Shown here: piece after piece, positions 34,651 through 46,815 of the stretch
Position numbering within the stretch: the stretch's first letter is position 1
Layout: every line of letters begins with the position of its first letter
Source of the DNA: Isoetes taiwanensis
Taxonomy: Eukaryota > Streptophyta > Lycopodiopsida > Isoetales > Isoetaceae
DNA length: 64,000 bases
Direction: 5' to 3'
NCBI GenBank assembly: GCA_021234155.1
Contig: JAJEKV010000001.1
Span: forward strand, 24,537,189 to 24,601,188
Program-made: the position numbers and the translations under genes
The notes under the pieces: model-generated
The model's input: only the letters and a program-made list of their open reading frames with translations
Told to the model about the DNA's origin: nothing
Database searches by the model: none

Positions 34651-37042
34651 TGTTAGCCTAAAACACGATTTTAGCTAACCTCAAAGGAATCTTAAACAAA
34701 ATGGTTAGAACCTCCAGATCACTTAGGGTGATCAATCCTTGTCATATGAAACCGGAAAATTCATTTTGAAGGATCTAGTTTTCAAAATCACTAGAGTCCA
34801 CTGGCGAAAAAAGCTTTGAGCAAAATTGTACTAGGGCCACCTTGAGAGATTTTGAAGATGTGTTAGTGTTATAGATGATCAACAATGAGAGAAAAATGGT
34901 GGAAAGATTTGACTTGATTTGAATAAGGGAAGGTCAGAAAATCGAGGTCAAAGAATCGGGTCAAAAAGTTGGCCGATGCCAAAGCAGACAAAATTTGCGA
35001 GATGGAGTTTGATGGAAATTTTGGTTGGGATGCAATGCGAGACAACTAAAATAACCTCTGAATCATGTGCAAAGTTTTGAATAGCAAAAAAAAAGGATGT
35101 TTTAGTTTTTCCTGTAAGTAAAACAAAACCTCAAACCTCGAAAGAACAAAAACTACATGTGATTATGGAAAAAAACTTTTTATGTGTTTTTCTCTCATGA
35201 ATGTGTAGGTTTCTAGGGTTTTTATAAGGATGAAATGCAACTATCTGAAAAGGATATAGCTCAGAAATAAATATTTTGGGTTTTTGTTTTTTTTAAAAAG
35301 CACAATGATTAAAAAATGAATATACAATAATGGTGACAATAAATTTCCGGGCAAAGACTATGCATTATGGAGCAGTAACACGAGAAATTTCAAGTGTCGG
35401 TGAGCGTACAAATTCAACATATAATAGTGTTTGTCCAAATTTCAAGGTGCTTGAGCAAAAATCAAAAATACCAATGGTAATATGGAATGATTTTTAAGTT
35501 TGCAATTCAGGGGTGCTTCAATCTTTGAACAAGTCTGTGAGCCAGGACTTCAATCTCGAGCGAAATAAGAGGAATCAAAATGGAAGCGAGCAAAAATGAT
35601 ATCAAAATATTCAAAAGTGTAAAATCCACAGGGTATATCTCACGGGCGTGTCGATTTGTCTGGAATCTTTGGTTTAAACTGCTTTTCCACAAAACTAGCT
35701 CGGTTGAGTGATTTAAGGCCCAAATTGAGCAATTTCTATCAAATCAAGTGCCCAAAAGGATCCGGGTTTGAGGAAAGGTTGAGGCTGATTTCGGGAAAGT
35801 GGCGGGCTTCAATCAAATTATAGCATGGGTGGCGGTTTAGCGGTTCCCCTTTTCTTAGGGTTCCTGAAAATTCTTAAGGATGATATATCCACGGGCAAAG
35901 GAACTAGTTCTGGAGGCTCGGTATATAAGGAAAAGTCTTGACCCCACTATTAACTTTGCGTGCCAGAGAGGGACAACCGGCCGTGTAAAGCAGCCCTGCC
36001 CTGTACCGTGGAAAAATTGGGGGTGACTTGGAACTATCTTGAGAATTAGATGGGGTAGATAGGCTAGAATAGGTTTTTATTTTTTGCACGCATCCCAGAA
36101 TCAATTTTGAAGGCCCTCCCAAGGGTTTTCAAATTTAAAAAGAAGACTATGTTAGCTCTTTTTGCCAAAAGCTTTTCCATCTAGAAGGTTTTAGGTCAAA
36201 GGCGAAATATTTGAATTTTTGTCCATTTTGACCCCATGGTCAATGAATATTACAACATAGGGATGGTGAAAAGTCATGGGAAAAGATGGGAAAAAGGTGT
36301 AAATAGGCTATACTAGGGTTTAGGAAGATGAAATGAGAATGAGAAAAGAGTTTTTCTTGCCTTTGAAGTTTTTCAAGATTACTAAGGGCAATTCTCAATT
36401 GAGGGTGGGATCAATAAAAATGGGTAGTGAAATGATGGGAAAAGGTCTCAAAAGTGGAAAAAATGGTGAAAAAGGTTATAAAAAGGTTCATAGGACATAA
36501 AAATGTGGATATGGAATGAAGACAAGATGGGTACCTGGCGCAGCACTTGATTTCATCTCAAATTGTCTCTAGTAATGCTCAAATCATACCTCATAGTGAA
36601 GATACATTTGCTCAAAGCCTAAGGGTCTTCCAAACTTCTATAAGGGTCTTCCAAACTTCAAGGCTAGAATAAGGCATGTTTCACTTCCAAGATGGCATCC
36701 TTGTATGTGTGACTTCAAACTACTAATGCAAACTCAAGCAAATTTCATAAGGTTGAGCTTTGGTAAAACATCTTGTGCTTCCTTGATAAACTTGCTATAG
36801 CCTTTGCACGGTCTTCAAATCAAAGGGAAAATGTTAAACAAATGGGAATGTGTCTAAAAAGTATTTTACCTCAAGGAAAAGATTAGGCTATAAAAGGAGA
36901 TCCCCAATGCCTTCCAAACTTGGTCAAATGTCTTCCAAACTCTAATGGGATCACAATAGCCTGAAACTTTTCCTTAAAGAAATATGGATGAAACAAAGTT
37001 TTGATAATAGATGCTGAGTCCATGTTGCGGAAATGGGCAACA
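34651..37042 (-). repeat. E1 5' LTR
   Basis: Direct partner of 26,217-28,638, with the same termini 'tgttagcctaaaac' and 'gcggaaatgggcaaca'. The short minus-strand frames inside (for example 35,507-35,692) are not genes. Confidence 0.9.
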
Positions 37043-39300
37043 CCATGGGATATATCGAGATGAACCTAAAATTTGAACTTGCGAGAAACCTTCAAAAATT
37101 TTGGCCAAGCGAAGTAATCATTGCATCTCCTGGCGATTTGTCCTGTTCCACCTAAAAGATTTTAATTAAACCAAAACTTAGCCTTGATTACTTATTTGCC
37201 AAGATCCGGCGGTTTAAGCAGGGGTTTAAAGGGGTTTCTTCTTATGCGGTTTTATGAGGCCATAAGCGGGTGAAGACCCGTTGGCGTGAAGTCGTGGCGT
37301 CTTTGAGTCTGACGAAGATCCTCTTGCATCGCAAATCAAAATCGAATTCATATATGATGAAATATCCTTGAATCTTTTGAAACTTGAGAGTTTATTTTGA
37401 TTGGAGTTATTCTTGGGTGATCTTTTCGGACATTCTTGAATACTTTGTGTTGTGCAAATGCTTTTTTTGACTTAATGAAAATTTATTTGGGAAAAGACAA
37501 TGAAACTATGATTGAACTCATTTTACTCTGCATGGAAATTTACAATTGAGCATAAAGGAATTACTTTGAATACAACTTGTGTTTGTTTAAATCATTGTTA
37601 GGAGATAAAATTAAAACGACACTACTGGTTCAACATATGTCCCCTTGAAAAAGAACTAAAAAATAGATCTTTTCTTGAATCATCTAATGGTTGTAGGCAT
37701 TTCTAGCATCAAGCAACTTTTAGAAACATCGATCTTAAGGATGAATTTTGCGAAAACAAAAATAGATCCCATATGGTAACAAAACAAAGGATAAACCTTT
37801 TGGAAATGGCCGAGGGATAATTTCTTTGGTAAAGAATTTGTTGATTCCCATTGATCTTTAGCAACTCGATGGACCTTGTTTGAATTTTTCTAATGCATTT
37901 CATTTTCCTTACAAGTGGGAATTCTTTGAAGGTTTCAACCATAATATGCCCATGTTGATTTTGTTGGCTTTGTTTTCGTTTAAGATGATTTTGCCAATTT
38001 TATATTTGTTTCATTTTCACGGTCAATGTTTGCTTCCTCGGACCCTACAATTAGTTGCTTTTGTCTAAAAACATCCCTTACCATGTTATACCATCTAACT
38101 TATTTTGTTGATACATTATTTGGGGTGAAAAATGGAAGTCTTTTACTTTTGGACCGTCCCTTTTCTTTTGTCTCAAACAATTTATCCATTTTGGCTTTAT
38201 AATTTTAGGGGATCTTGGCTTGCATGCATTTATAGACAAAGAAATCGGATAAAAGTTTATTTTCCCGAAGGTTTAGTAGGTACTATTTTTTTTGCTTTGA
38301 TTTTGACTTGTGTGGTGTGGTGTGGTGTGGGTTCCACCTCTTCCATGGCTTTTAAGGAGTGTGCATGTTCCTTTATGCTACTAACGGAAATAATTAACCT
38401 TTTGAATCATAGTGGCAGAAAAACTATAAATAATGAAATGATCAAGTGGCCCGGGTAATTTTCTTTGCACACCTTGATGAAAGGGTTTTCCCTTCTATAT
38501 TTATGTCATGCCTAATTCACCTTTTGGGTTCGATCCAAAAATCTGAATATCCATTAGAGGAGATTCACCAATTTAACGATTGTTTTAGAATATTAATGTT
38601 GAAAAAAGGTCTAATCTTATTTACAAAAACCAATTTGATGTCATAACAACTAGTGTAAAAATAACATGTGGACAATTGTTTTCAAATTTCTCTTGAAACT
38701 TACATACCTCAACCATGTTTGTTTTTGGGTGAAGACCGGATTTCCACATTACATACAACAACCATGTTGTTTTGGGTGAAGACTACACCCCCAAAACAAA
38801 TGCTATGCATTGGGAGTGGGTGATGATCAGCAAAAAAGACAAAACAAAATTTCTTTTGAGTTTAAAGGACACAACCTTATTTAGGATTTTTTTGTTGAAA
38901 ACCATGGTAAAAAATACATGAAAAATTACTGGCGGTTTTTGTCTAAAAACATGCATGAAAATCCATGTGTCCTTTTGTGTGAAAAACCACACCTGGCTGC
39001 AATATTGGGATTAACTTCTAGCATTTGGGTTGACTATTTGGGGTCTTTAGGTCTTGTTTTGTGCAAAAAGATGGCAAAAAAACTACACATTAGAGTCAAT
39101 TTTGGGGTTGTGGTGTTTAAATTGGATTTAAAATGGGATTTTGACCATTTTGGGCATGAACTTTTCCGTTAGCTTTTCTAAGTCTATTTTTATAACAAAG
39201 TGAACCTGATTGCATTAAAAAATTAAAATATTTCACATATACATGTCGAAAGGGCATATTGCCAATGTCCTTCTGAATAATAGTCAAGAGATATCATAGC
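37043..39300. other. Unassigned AT-rich DNA
   Basis: Several frames of 60-108 codons occur on both strands. The longest (38,132-38,458, +) is rich in hydrophobic residues from T-rich DNA and I do not trust it. A short duplication ('aaccatgtttgtttttgggtg' region) repeats at about 38,713 and 38,760. No family is recognised. Confidence 0.45.
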
Positions 39301-39835
39301 TTTCTTCCTCACTTCCACGGTGTTGAAACCCTACCAGGTCTTGCACCTCGATGACCTTTGGGGTCCATGAAAACAAAAATAGTTTCTAACTCAACTTGTT
39401 CATCCCCTTCAATGGGTTTCTTCTTCCATTTCTTTGTCCAACGTGATTCTATGGCTTTCTTCCTCTTCTTCTTAAGAGCTGGTCATTTACCTTGTTCGAC
39501 ACCACCACTCCAACTAACTTTGTTCACATTGGCGTCACCTACTTCTTTTGCAAACCTAGAGATGGTGGAACCCATCCACACCGAGGGGTATATCCCCATT
39601 CTTGGCAGTACTATAAGTGCAAATTAGAAGGATCAAAGGAAGTCATCTTTGGATCCCGTGGTTGGTCCTGTTCATAGATATTTAGGCTGCACCTTTCCTG
39701 GGACCAACGTAGTGTTTTTCGGACTGAGGAGGAGCCATGGACTTGATAAACCATTTTGTTCATCAGCGATTTCCTCGCGGTAATATCAATGTTCTCCACC
39801 TAGTCTTGGTAGCCATCCATCGGTGAGTTCATCAT
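39300..39835 (-). pseudogene. Second, older gag fragment of the E2 family
   Basis: The plus-strand text at 39,595-39,770 parallels E2 gag at 49,960-50,140: 'ttcttg(g/a)cagt', 'gaaggatcaaa', 'ggatcccgtggttggtcctg' and 'cttgataaaccattttgttc/g' occur in the same order. On the minus strand it encodes a diverged zinc knuckle ('YCQEWGYTPRC'). Only a few hundred bases survive and the surroundings are not E2-like. It directly joins the split transposase-like element. Confidence 0.7.
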
Positions 39836-39839
39836 TGGC

Positions 39840-41023
39840 CAAATGTGTCTACTTGTCCCAAAAATCCATGTACGCCACCAATAATCTATCAATGCAAGGT
39901 TGAAAATATCGGGGTTATTTTTCCAATGAGGCGGGTGGAATGCCGCAATGTGCTTTACAATGGAGATCCACCTAAGAAAAGGCTTAAGAGCTTTTGGTTG
40001 ACCCCTTTGAATCTTAGGGTTTTGGGCCATTTTCCATCATAAATCCCCATATAGGTACTCCCTCATCTGACACCTCCATTTTATCATCAGAAGGTCTCAT
40101 CTTCCATTGCATGATTGGCTTATTTCCCATGACCCGAGGCTTTGGGAATTAATGCAAGAGGTCTTGTTGAGATTGACCTTCCATATCAAGTTGCATAACT
40201 CCTTCCCGATAAAAAAGGTTAGCCATTTAAAACACCTCTTTGTTTCAATCAACCCTATAGGACAAGGTGAAATGCATTCACTAAGAACTTTCATTAGTCT
40301 AGGAAGATTGGTCACAGGTTTGAGATTTCAATACAAGACTATACTTCCTGCAAACAATGCATCCACATCCTCATGAGTATGTCCGGGCATTACACCCTAA
40401 AATTCACTCTTTTCAAAGACACCCACGGCTGTTAAATAAGATAGGAATGAGAACATATACCTTTTTTTATTCTGTCCACACAATTCTCAAGTTGGAGGGA
40501 GGAACCTTGGTGGTAGATCTCCGAGGATTGGGGCGTGAACTTGAGGTCCAACATGTTCAAGCAGATCGACTTCCCAAACCTTGTCTTAGTAAACTTCTCT
40601 AAAGTGTTATAGGCTTTCTATCCAACAATGTGATCAATGAGTGGTTGGCTACCACCTGCCTATGGGAGGTCACTAGGAAAAAACCACTCTCATAGTTCCT
40701 CAAGCACCTTTCACACTTCCAATTTGAAAACCACCATCCTCCACAAAGCAAACTAAAAATGGCCATAATAAATTGGCCCCCACTGTGCCATGCACTATTG
40801 CACTGTCGATCAGAGACTTGCAAAGGCCCCTGACCACTATTGATTTGCTTTGGGTATGTAACTATCCTGGGCAAACAAGTCTTCGACTAATCCATCTTGT
40901 CATGTATAATACAAACATAGTTATTGGGTTCCAAACATGATAATGTTCTCCTTACATCAATAAGTGGAATCTACATGATAGTTGGTTTGGTAATGTGATC
41001 TTTCATTTGCTCCCTTATCTTAG
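39840..41023 (-). pseudogene. Transposase-like element, C-terminal half (half B)
   Basis: Reading leftward from the E2 junction: 'KIREQMKDHITK' (about 41,005), 'CIIHDKMD*SKTCLPRI' (about 40,875-40,925), 'RNYESGFFLVTSHRQVVAN' (about 40,640-40,700), 'PGHTHEDVDALFA' (about 40,355-40,393), 'TNLPRLMKVLSE' (about 40,290) and 'FLRWISIVKHIAAFHP' (about 39,930-39,980). This order matches copy A and continues the N-terminal half at 52.7-52.09 kb. The GHTHEDVD motif sits in the position of a conserved catalytic-looking His/Asp cluster in this family. It contains stops and frameshifts. Assignment to a DUF7869-type transposon protein is from memory. Confidence 0.65.
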
Positions 41024-41029
41024 AAAAGT

Positions 41030-41635
41030 TGTTTGGGGTGCGGGTTCGGGAACTCTGGAAGACAGACCCCTGTGGAGGACCCGATGGATCTATCAGGGAG
41101 AGTCAAGGGGGACTATGTCACATGATTTCTTTGAAAAGAGAAGAAAAAGAAGAAAACGGAGAACAAATGAAAGAAGATGATAAGCTTCCTTGATATCAAT
41201 GATGAAAATACATGAGCTACGCAATAGAGAAAAACTGAAAAGGAGACAAGACTCAAAACTCATCTAAAAACTCATGTGCTAGTTTCCCTCATATATATAG
41301 TACAATGGCCTTGGGCCCAATATATATAGACACACTCGACCGATCTCCGATTGCCGACTCACGAAGGAGGCCCGATTTCGGTGGAATGTTGGCGGTTGCC
41401 TTTTGAAGTGCCTAGAATGCGCTCGACCGACGCTGGTGGTGGACGGGTCAAGCCACTTGTCCGGAAGCGGGCCTCTTGTTGATCGACCAAAGGCTTTGAT
41501 CACATGGTTCCGGCACGCGGTGTCTTTGTGGAGAGCCTTTGATGACTGACCCGTGGTTGGCCCGAGGATCTTTGAGCTTGACACAGTGCGGCGGTATGCA
41601 TGAATAGTCTGTACCGGGAGCCGCAGGGACTAACA
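41030..41635 (-). repeat. E2 3' LTR
   Basis: On the plus strand it begins TGTTTGGGG and ends GACTAACA. Strong matches with 51,500-52,088 include 'gatgataagcttcct', 'atgatgaaaatacatgagct' and 'atagtacaatggccttggg'. A minus-strand polypurine-rich tract, TTTGGTGGGGAG (41,636-41,647), abuts its inner edge as expected for the plus-strand primer. Confidence 0.93.
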
Positions 41636-41647
41636 CTCCCCACCAAA

Positions 41648-42860
41648 CGCACACCTCGAAAGTGAAGAAAAAAGGAGGAAGCGTTTGGGGCGGGGAAGCC
41701 ATCGGTCGAAAGTGATCCTCAATGGAGTGAGGAGGCCGCACCATTATGGTAATTGGTACGTGAGATCTTGGCGTGATTGAAGAGCTTGAGGAGTCTTGGC
41801 CAAAGGGCGGGATCAGCATCAATAAGAAAGCGGAGCCGCACCATGTCTTCAAGAGCGGCATGGGCGTCTCAAGAAATGTACCCACACCTCCATGAGGGGA
41901 CAGTCACGAAGGCCAAAAGCGACACCGCATTTGGATTGCGATGAAAAATGGGGCCGCCGATTTAAGAGGCTTAGCAAAATGCATTTGAGGGCAGCGCAAA
42001 ATCACGCTGAAGATGACCAGAAGGATCGAGGTGAGGTGGAGGCGTTACGCAAGAAGGTGTTGAGACCATGAAGCGCATCAGCGGGCCGTTCCTAACCACG
42101 CTCATTAGCAATGTAGATCAATTTGTGGTGTTGTCCAAAGTAGCACCTTCTTCCCAATGTGATCGGGCGAACAAAGCGTGGATCCCCCGGAGATCCGCCG
42201 AGATCTGAGGTGGTGTCCGGCCCGCATGACCATCCATGACCTTGGTCCAAAAAGGAAGGCGTGTCAGATGTCAGAACACTGGGCGTGGAGGTACCCCAGG
42301 AAGCATAGGAGAAGGAACCATGCCCGTGGGCGTGGGTTCTTGGCGATCTCCACTGAATTGGCCGACAAGATGCGGATCAAGTGCGACACCAACGATCCCA
42401 AAGAGAAGCGGAGAGAGTTGGTTGATGGGAGGGCTATCCCATCCCGTGGGGACAGATCTTGCTATCCAAAGAGCACATGGCGGTTGTAACCAGAGGTCTT
42501 TGCATATAGACTTGTGCATAGGGAAGATCTTGGGGATGTCTAGATACTTCCTTATTTGTTGCGGCTGGCAAACTTGCCCGAGAGATAAATGATTGGCAAG
42601 CTCGGGCATGTACTCGATGAAAAGTTTTGATCCGGCGGGGATCCATAAGATATGGATTGTTATCTGAAGCACCCATTCTTGTGGTGGGGTCACCACGGAA
42701 AAGTGGCGTGGCCCATTGCCAAAATTTTCACATGTATCACCCGGATAGAAATCATGAAAATATAAGCCATGGGCTGAACCACCTTGTGGAAAAGTGAGAA
42801 AGTCCGGATGAAACGCGATTGTATGAGATCAAAGACAACAAAGGCACAACACAACCCTTG
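41648..42860 (-). other. E2 3' untranslated-like region
   Basis: GC-richer DNA between the extra coding region and the 3' LTR. Frames up to 145 codons on both strands (for example 41,448-41,885 and 42,271-42,696 minus) are Pro/Ser-rich and unrecognised. Some may belong to the extra reading frame of E2. Confidence 0.4.
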
Positions 42861-42863
42861 TCT

Positions 42864-44900
42864 TCAATGGAGAGTTCTGGCCAAATCAGAAAAATGCGAC
42901 CTTTGCTTTCGTGGGATATCCACGGAGGGCCATCGGTGCGTGCCACTTTGAAAGGAAGAGGTGGCGTCGAGCAACCACATAATCATGATAGCGGGAGGAA
43001 CTGGGAAGTCAACAGCATTCTCGAAGAATGGAAGTGCAGGCGTCAAGTTTGGTTTGAGCCTCATCGGTGAATGAATAACTGCTGCGGTGTTGTTGAGATC
43101 CGCGGATCCTATTTTCCTTTTCAAGTAGGGCGTGGTAGTCCACGGACCCTTCGAGAAGGATTGACACGGGAGGAAGATTTCCCCGGTGTATTGAGGCAGA
43201 AACCGCGGCAATCTCGGCGTCATCCAAGATTTTACGTTTTTGCACCTCGTAAAGGCGATCTTGAAGAGAGGTGATCCGAGAGGTTCCATGTCGAAAGCCG
43301 AGCCGTCAAGGAGGCAACTTGGCATCTCGGTGAAAGATTTTGAACTTGAGTCGCGGAAGTTTTCACACGATTCCAGAGTACAAGGCATTGAGTTTAGCAA
43401 TATCTTCATCCTTGGTTTTCGGGAGAGCGGCTTTGGACTTGTTGTGCTCCAATAGAGTCTGAATTTGGACTGGAGCCGAGCCTATTGATCTGAGGTTGGC
43501 TGACTTGAGCTTGTGTACTCTTGAGATCCACATGAGCCTGTAAGAGAGCTTCATGCTTGTCTTGAAGTTTGGCCTCCAAAGTTGCAACTTGGGCAGTTGC
43601 AGCTTGAAGGTCTTGGTGTCTGCTTGTCAGAGGCCTCAGGTGCCCGTTGAACCCAGCTCATAAGAGCGTCTTGGGATTCTTGTAACTTAAGTGCGGCAGC
43701 TTGAGCATCCTGGCCCGTCTTGATACAACAATTCTTGAGGGTGTTGTGGTGGTGGAATTGTCGCTTTGCCTGGTGTGGGAGGTTTGTGAAAAATGGTGTG
43801 AAGTGGATGGTGTAGCGGAGGAAGAGGCAGTGACATGAGTGTGGTCATGGTCATGACCCGAGGGGAAGATGGGCGTGATGTGCCAACAGTGATTGGTGGA
43901 AGGGGGCCGGTGGAAGTATGAGAATTTGGTGGTGTGGGAGGGAAGTAATGCGGATGAGGGGCTTGAAAGTGCCCTCCCACGGAAACTTAGAAATGGAAGT
44001 GGTACCCCTAAGGCGGTCCATTTCTTGGAAAACGATAGAACATCATTTGGGGCCAATCTATGTGGTGCTTGGGTGTGTAGCGATGGGGACCAGGTTATAG
44101 AAAGGCTTATTGATATGGGTGTTCTTGATAGAATACCCAAGGAATTTAGCATACAAAAATTTTACAAAGGTCTCATGAGGCTTGTCGATATTGGTGGGGC
44201 GATGGACATTGGCGTGATAGCGGGTGCACCAAACTACTGTGACATCAATATCACATATAGCGGACCATGATACACAAAGTGTGCAAGGGAATATGAAATA
44301 CCTCAAAATCAAATGTTGAGTCAATGAAATAGTGGTGCCATCGACCCACGGTGGTGTACCCTTGCGGGTGGTAACAATATTGGCGATGAAGCTGCAAGCT
44401 GGGCGGATTTGGGCCGGAAGTTCCATTTGAGAAAATTCGTAAAGCTGGTGTCGATTCGGCAACTTCTTTATTTGGGCCAACAAGGGCTTCACCCGGGAAG
44501 TGGGCGTCAAGAAGGATCTGGATGCAAAAGGGCCGGATCCTTGGGAGCGGTGGCAGGAAGTGTAGAAAATCTTGGGGCAGCCATGGGAATGATTTGCGAG
44601 CGAAGAGTGATGCCAAAGGCGGAAGGCGAAAAGTCGAAAGCACGGAGGATGAAAGCGCGAGGAATGAAAAGGTTTGTTTTAGGGCGCCCTGCCGGAGGTG
44701 AAGAGGTATGAAGAGTGCGAAAGCGGGGCACCGTTGATGGTGCCAAAAATCAAAGATGCGAAGAAAGGGTATTGAGAGGCAAAAATTTGGCTAAGTCCCC
44801 AAAAACGTAAAGGGAGAAACAATGGGCGGTGAGGATGAGGCGTGAAAAGAAAAGATCGGATGTGACGGATGGCAAAGGACACCCATTAATGTTCGACGGG
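42864..44900 (-). pseudogene. E2 extra reading frame(s) downstream of integrase
   Basis: A sense-strand coding-like region lies where plant gypsy elements can carry an additional ORF. Moving leftward: an N-terminal folded-looking part (about 44,640-44,060), with phrases 'SFIANIVTTRKGTPPWVDG' and 'YEFSQMELPAQIRPAC'; a Pro/Ser/Thr-rich linker (about 43,980-43,690); then a helical part with heptad-like spacing, 'AQAAALKLQESQDALMSW' (about 43,700-43,630) and 'QVATLEAKLQDKHEALLQA' (about 43,590-43,530). Globular domain, Pro-rich linker and coiled coil resembles ORFs of some plant retroelements rather than an envelope protein; I see no signal peptide or membrane segment. It is broken by frameshifts. 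Function unknown. Confidence 0.5.
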
Positions 44901-45639
44901 CGTGGAAAGAAGGAATGGCATTCAATCTTGGCAACTCAAAGTGGGATATCATTAAAAGGAATGTGTCGGGAAGGTACCATTGCTAGATATGCGCGGGGGA
45001 GAAAAGATTCTCCTTTTAGAAACACCTTGCATTGCAAACACGTTGGCGATTTGTGTGATTGGTCCACGCGTCGACAAGGAGGTCCTCGATTGGCTATATA
45101 AGGCGAACCAGAGGAAAGCGAAAGGCATCCGATGGCGCTTCGGTATGGCTGCTGGTTTTGAGCGAAGATTGCACCATGCCCACTAACCGTCGAGTGGATC
45201 ACTTGTAAGATGAATTGTCGGATCTCTGGCGCTGCCACAACCGTGGCATTCGCATGGGCGGGTGGTGTGCGGGATGGCTGAACATCCCGGCCGAAGACCA
45301 GCGGGATGGAGGTGGTTCGCACCTTATTTGGGATCGGGGCGGAACCTCTACCATCTCCTCGCATCACCTCTGCTCCGAACCCGGGAGTAGAGGGTTTTTC
45401 CTCTTAGGACTTAGTAGATGGGGCTCGAGCCCGTTTTTGTATATAGGGCGGTGCCCATAAGCGGAAATAGCTGGGCTGCGCCCACATTTTGTAAAAAAAT
45501 CTCCACTATAATATAATCTACCGCCTTTCTAGTCACTTTTACGTGGTGTTTGATTAAACTGCCTACGTGTTGGGATGTTCACTTTACGTGTCTTTGAAAT
45601 GCTTTGAGGCGAAAACCATTAACTAATGTAGGTAATGGA

Positions 45640-46780
45640 GTGCCATCTAATTCAGCGAGTTGGAAAACACTTGGTCTAACCACTTGAACAATTTGATAAG
45701 GGCCAAACCAGCGAAACTTGAGTTTACAGGAAAATTTTTGTACACGGAATCATAAAGAAGAACCAAATCTCCTTGTTTGAATGTTTTTGTCTTCAAGCGT
45801 TTGTCATGTAAAGATTTTTGCAAGCTGTTGTCCATGAAGAACACGAATATAAGCATCCTGCGAAGTTCATCCAAGCTGTTCTAATTGATAGACCCGTTCT
45901 TTGAGTGCGGTTGGTGGATTATGAAGCGATAAGCCGGTTGAAACGGGTGTTGGAAGAATGAATTCAAAGGGCATGAGAGCTTCGACCATAAACCAATTTA
46001 AAAGGAGTGTGACCCGTAGCAATCTTGAAACAAGTATTGTAGGCCCAAAGAACAGTAGGAAGTTTTGTCAGCCAATCTCGTGCGGGAAGCGTCACAAATT
46101 TTCTTGAGAATGGTGACCAGAGTTTTGTTGGTGCTTTCTGCCAACCCATTGCCTTGAGGATAGTAAGGTGTGCTCTTGTGATGATGTATCAAGAGATAAT
46201 CCGTCAGCTCTTTGATAGTATGATTGATGAAATGAACACCACGATCAGCGACCCAGCTCAGGTGGGGCAGCCGAATCATCGTGATGATTTGTTGATAGAG
46301 GACTCTATCATTGTGCTTGCGGCGGTGTTGTCTGGAAGTGCACAAGCTTCCGCCCATTTGGTGGCGTGGTCGGTGAGAACCGGGATGTATCGAGACACGA
46401 GTGTGCCCATATGAGGAGGATCTATAGGTCCCACAAAGTCCATTCCCCATTTGCTGAAGGGAAGTGGCGTGGCGACCGGCGTCAAGGGAAGAGCGTCACG
46501 GGCCGTGGGGCGTCCCACCCGCTGGCAAGCGTCACACGTGCGGGCGTGGGCGTGAGCATCTTTGAAGAGCGTGGGCCAATAATACCCGGCAAGAAGGATT
46601 TTGCGTGCCGTGGTGTCACCATGAAAATGACCACCACCGAGCCCTTGATGAGCTTCTCGAACAATGTCTGGAACTTCATGAGGTAGAACACAGCGTCGAA
46701 GGATGGTGTCCTTACCTTTTTTGTAGAGATGTCCAGCAACCATGGTGTAGTCACGGACCTCTCGGAGAAATTGATGGCGA
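45640..46780 (-). pseudogene. E2 integrase, nearly complete
   Basis: Minus strand: N-terminal zinc-binding domain 'HQGLGGGHFHGD' then 'CDACQRVGR' (about 46,515-46,660). Catalytic core: first Asp in 'WGMDFVGPIDPP' (about 46,430), second in 'ADRGVHFIN' (about 46,240) and Glu in 'GNGLAESTNKTL' (about 46,130), so the D-D-E triad is present. The C-terminal part includes 'SLHDKRLKTKTFKQGDLVL' (about 45,770-45,820) and a GPY/F module, 'RWFGPYQIV' in a neighbouring frame (about 45,690). No chromodomain is seen. Two frame changes break it. Confidence 0.9.
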
Positions 46781-46815
46781 CGGGATTGGCGCTTGGCAGG
46801 AGAGAGCGTCTCATC

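Larger units (their letters stand above)
26217..37042 (-). mobile_element. Ty3/gypsy LTR retrotransposon E1 (Tat-like), complete but decayed
   Basis: Two direct ~2.4-kb LTRs (26,217-28,638 and 34,651-37,042) bound a ~6.0-kb interior whose genes read on the minus strand, so the 34.6-37.0 kb copy is the 5' LTR. LTR ends are TGTT...AACA on the plus strand. Interior order: gag with zinc knuckles, protease, an RNase H-like domain, RT, then integrase. The RT-region phrases and the RNase H type point to the plant Tat group. Everything is frameshifted. I could not find matching target-site duplications: flanks are 'tgtgg' on the left and 'ccatg' on the right. Confidence 0.88.

Noticed and set aside
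37709-37942. A possible Ty1/copia reverse transcriptase fragment
   Set aside because: A few residues resemble copia phrases, but the order and catalytic motifs could not be established in any frame.
38132-38458. A membrane protein of about 108 residues
   Set aside because: Hydrophobicity comes from T-rich DNA; no start context, family match or conserved neighbour, and similar frames occur on both strands around it.
40995-41180. Basic frame ending in Arg/Lys-rich peptide on the plus strand
   Set aside because: It lies across the E2 LTR edge and is antisense to the element; the basic run is from a purine-rich LTR tract that is also present at 51,600.
42864-44900. Envelope-like gene in E2
   Set aside because: Position would fit, but no signal peptide, transmembrane segment or cleavage-like site is visible; the coiled-coil and Pro-rich parts fit an accessory ORF better.
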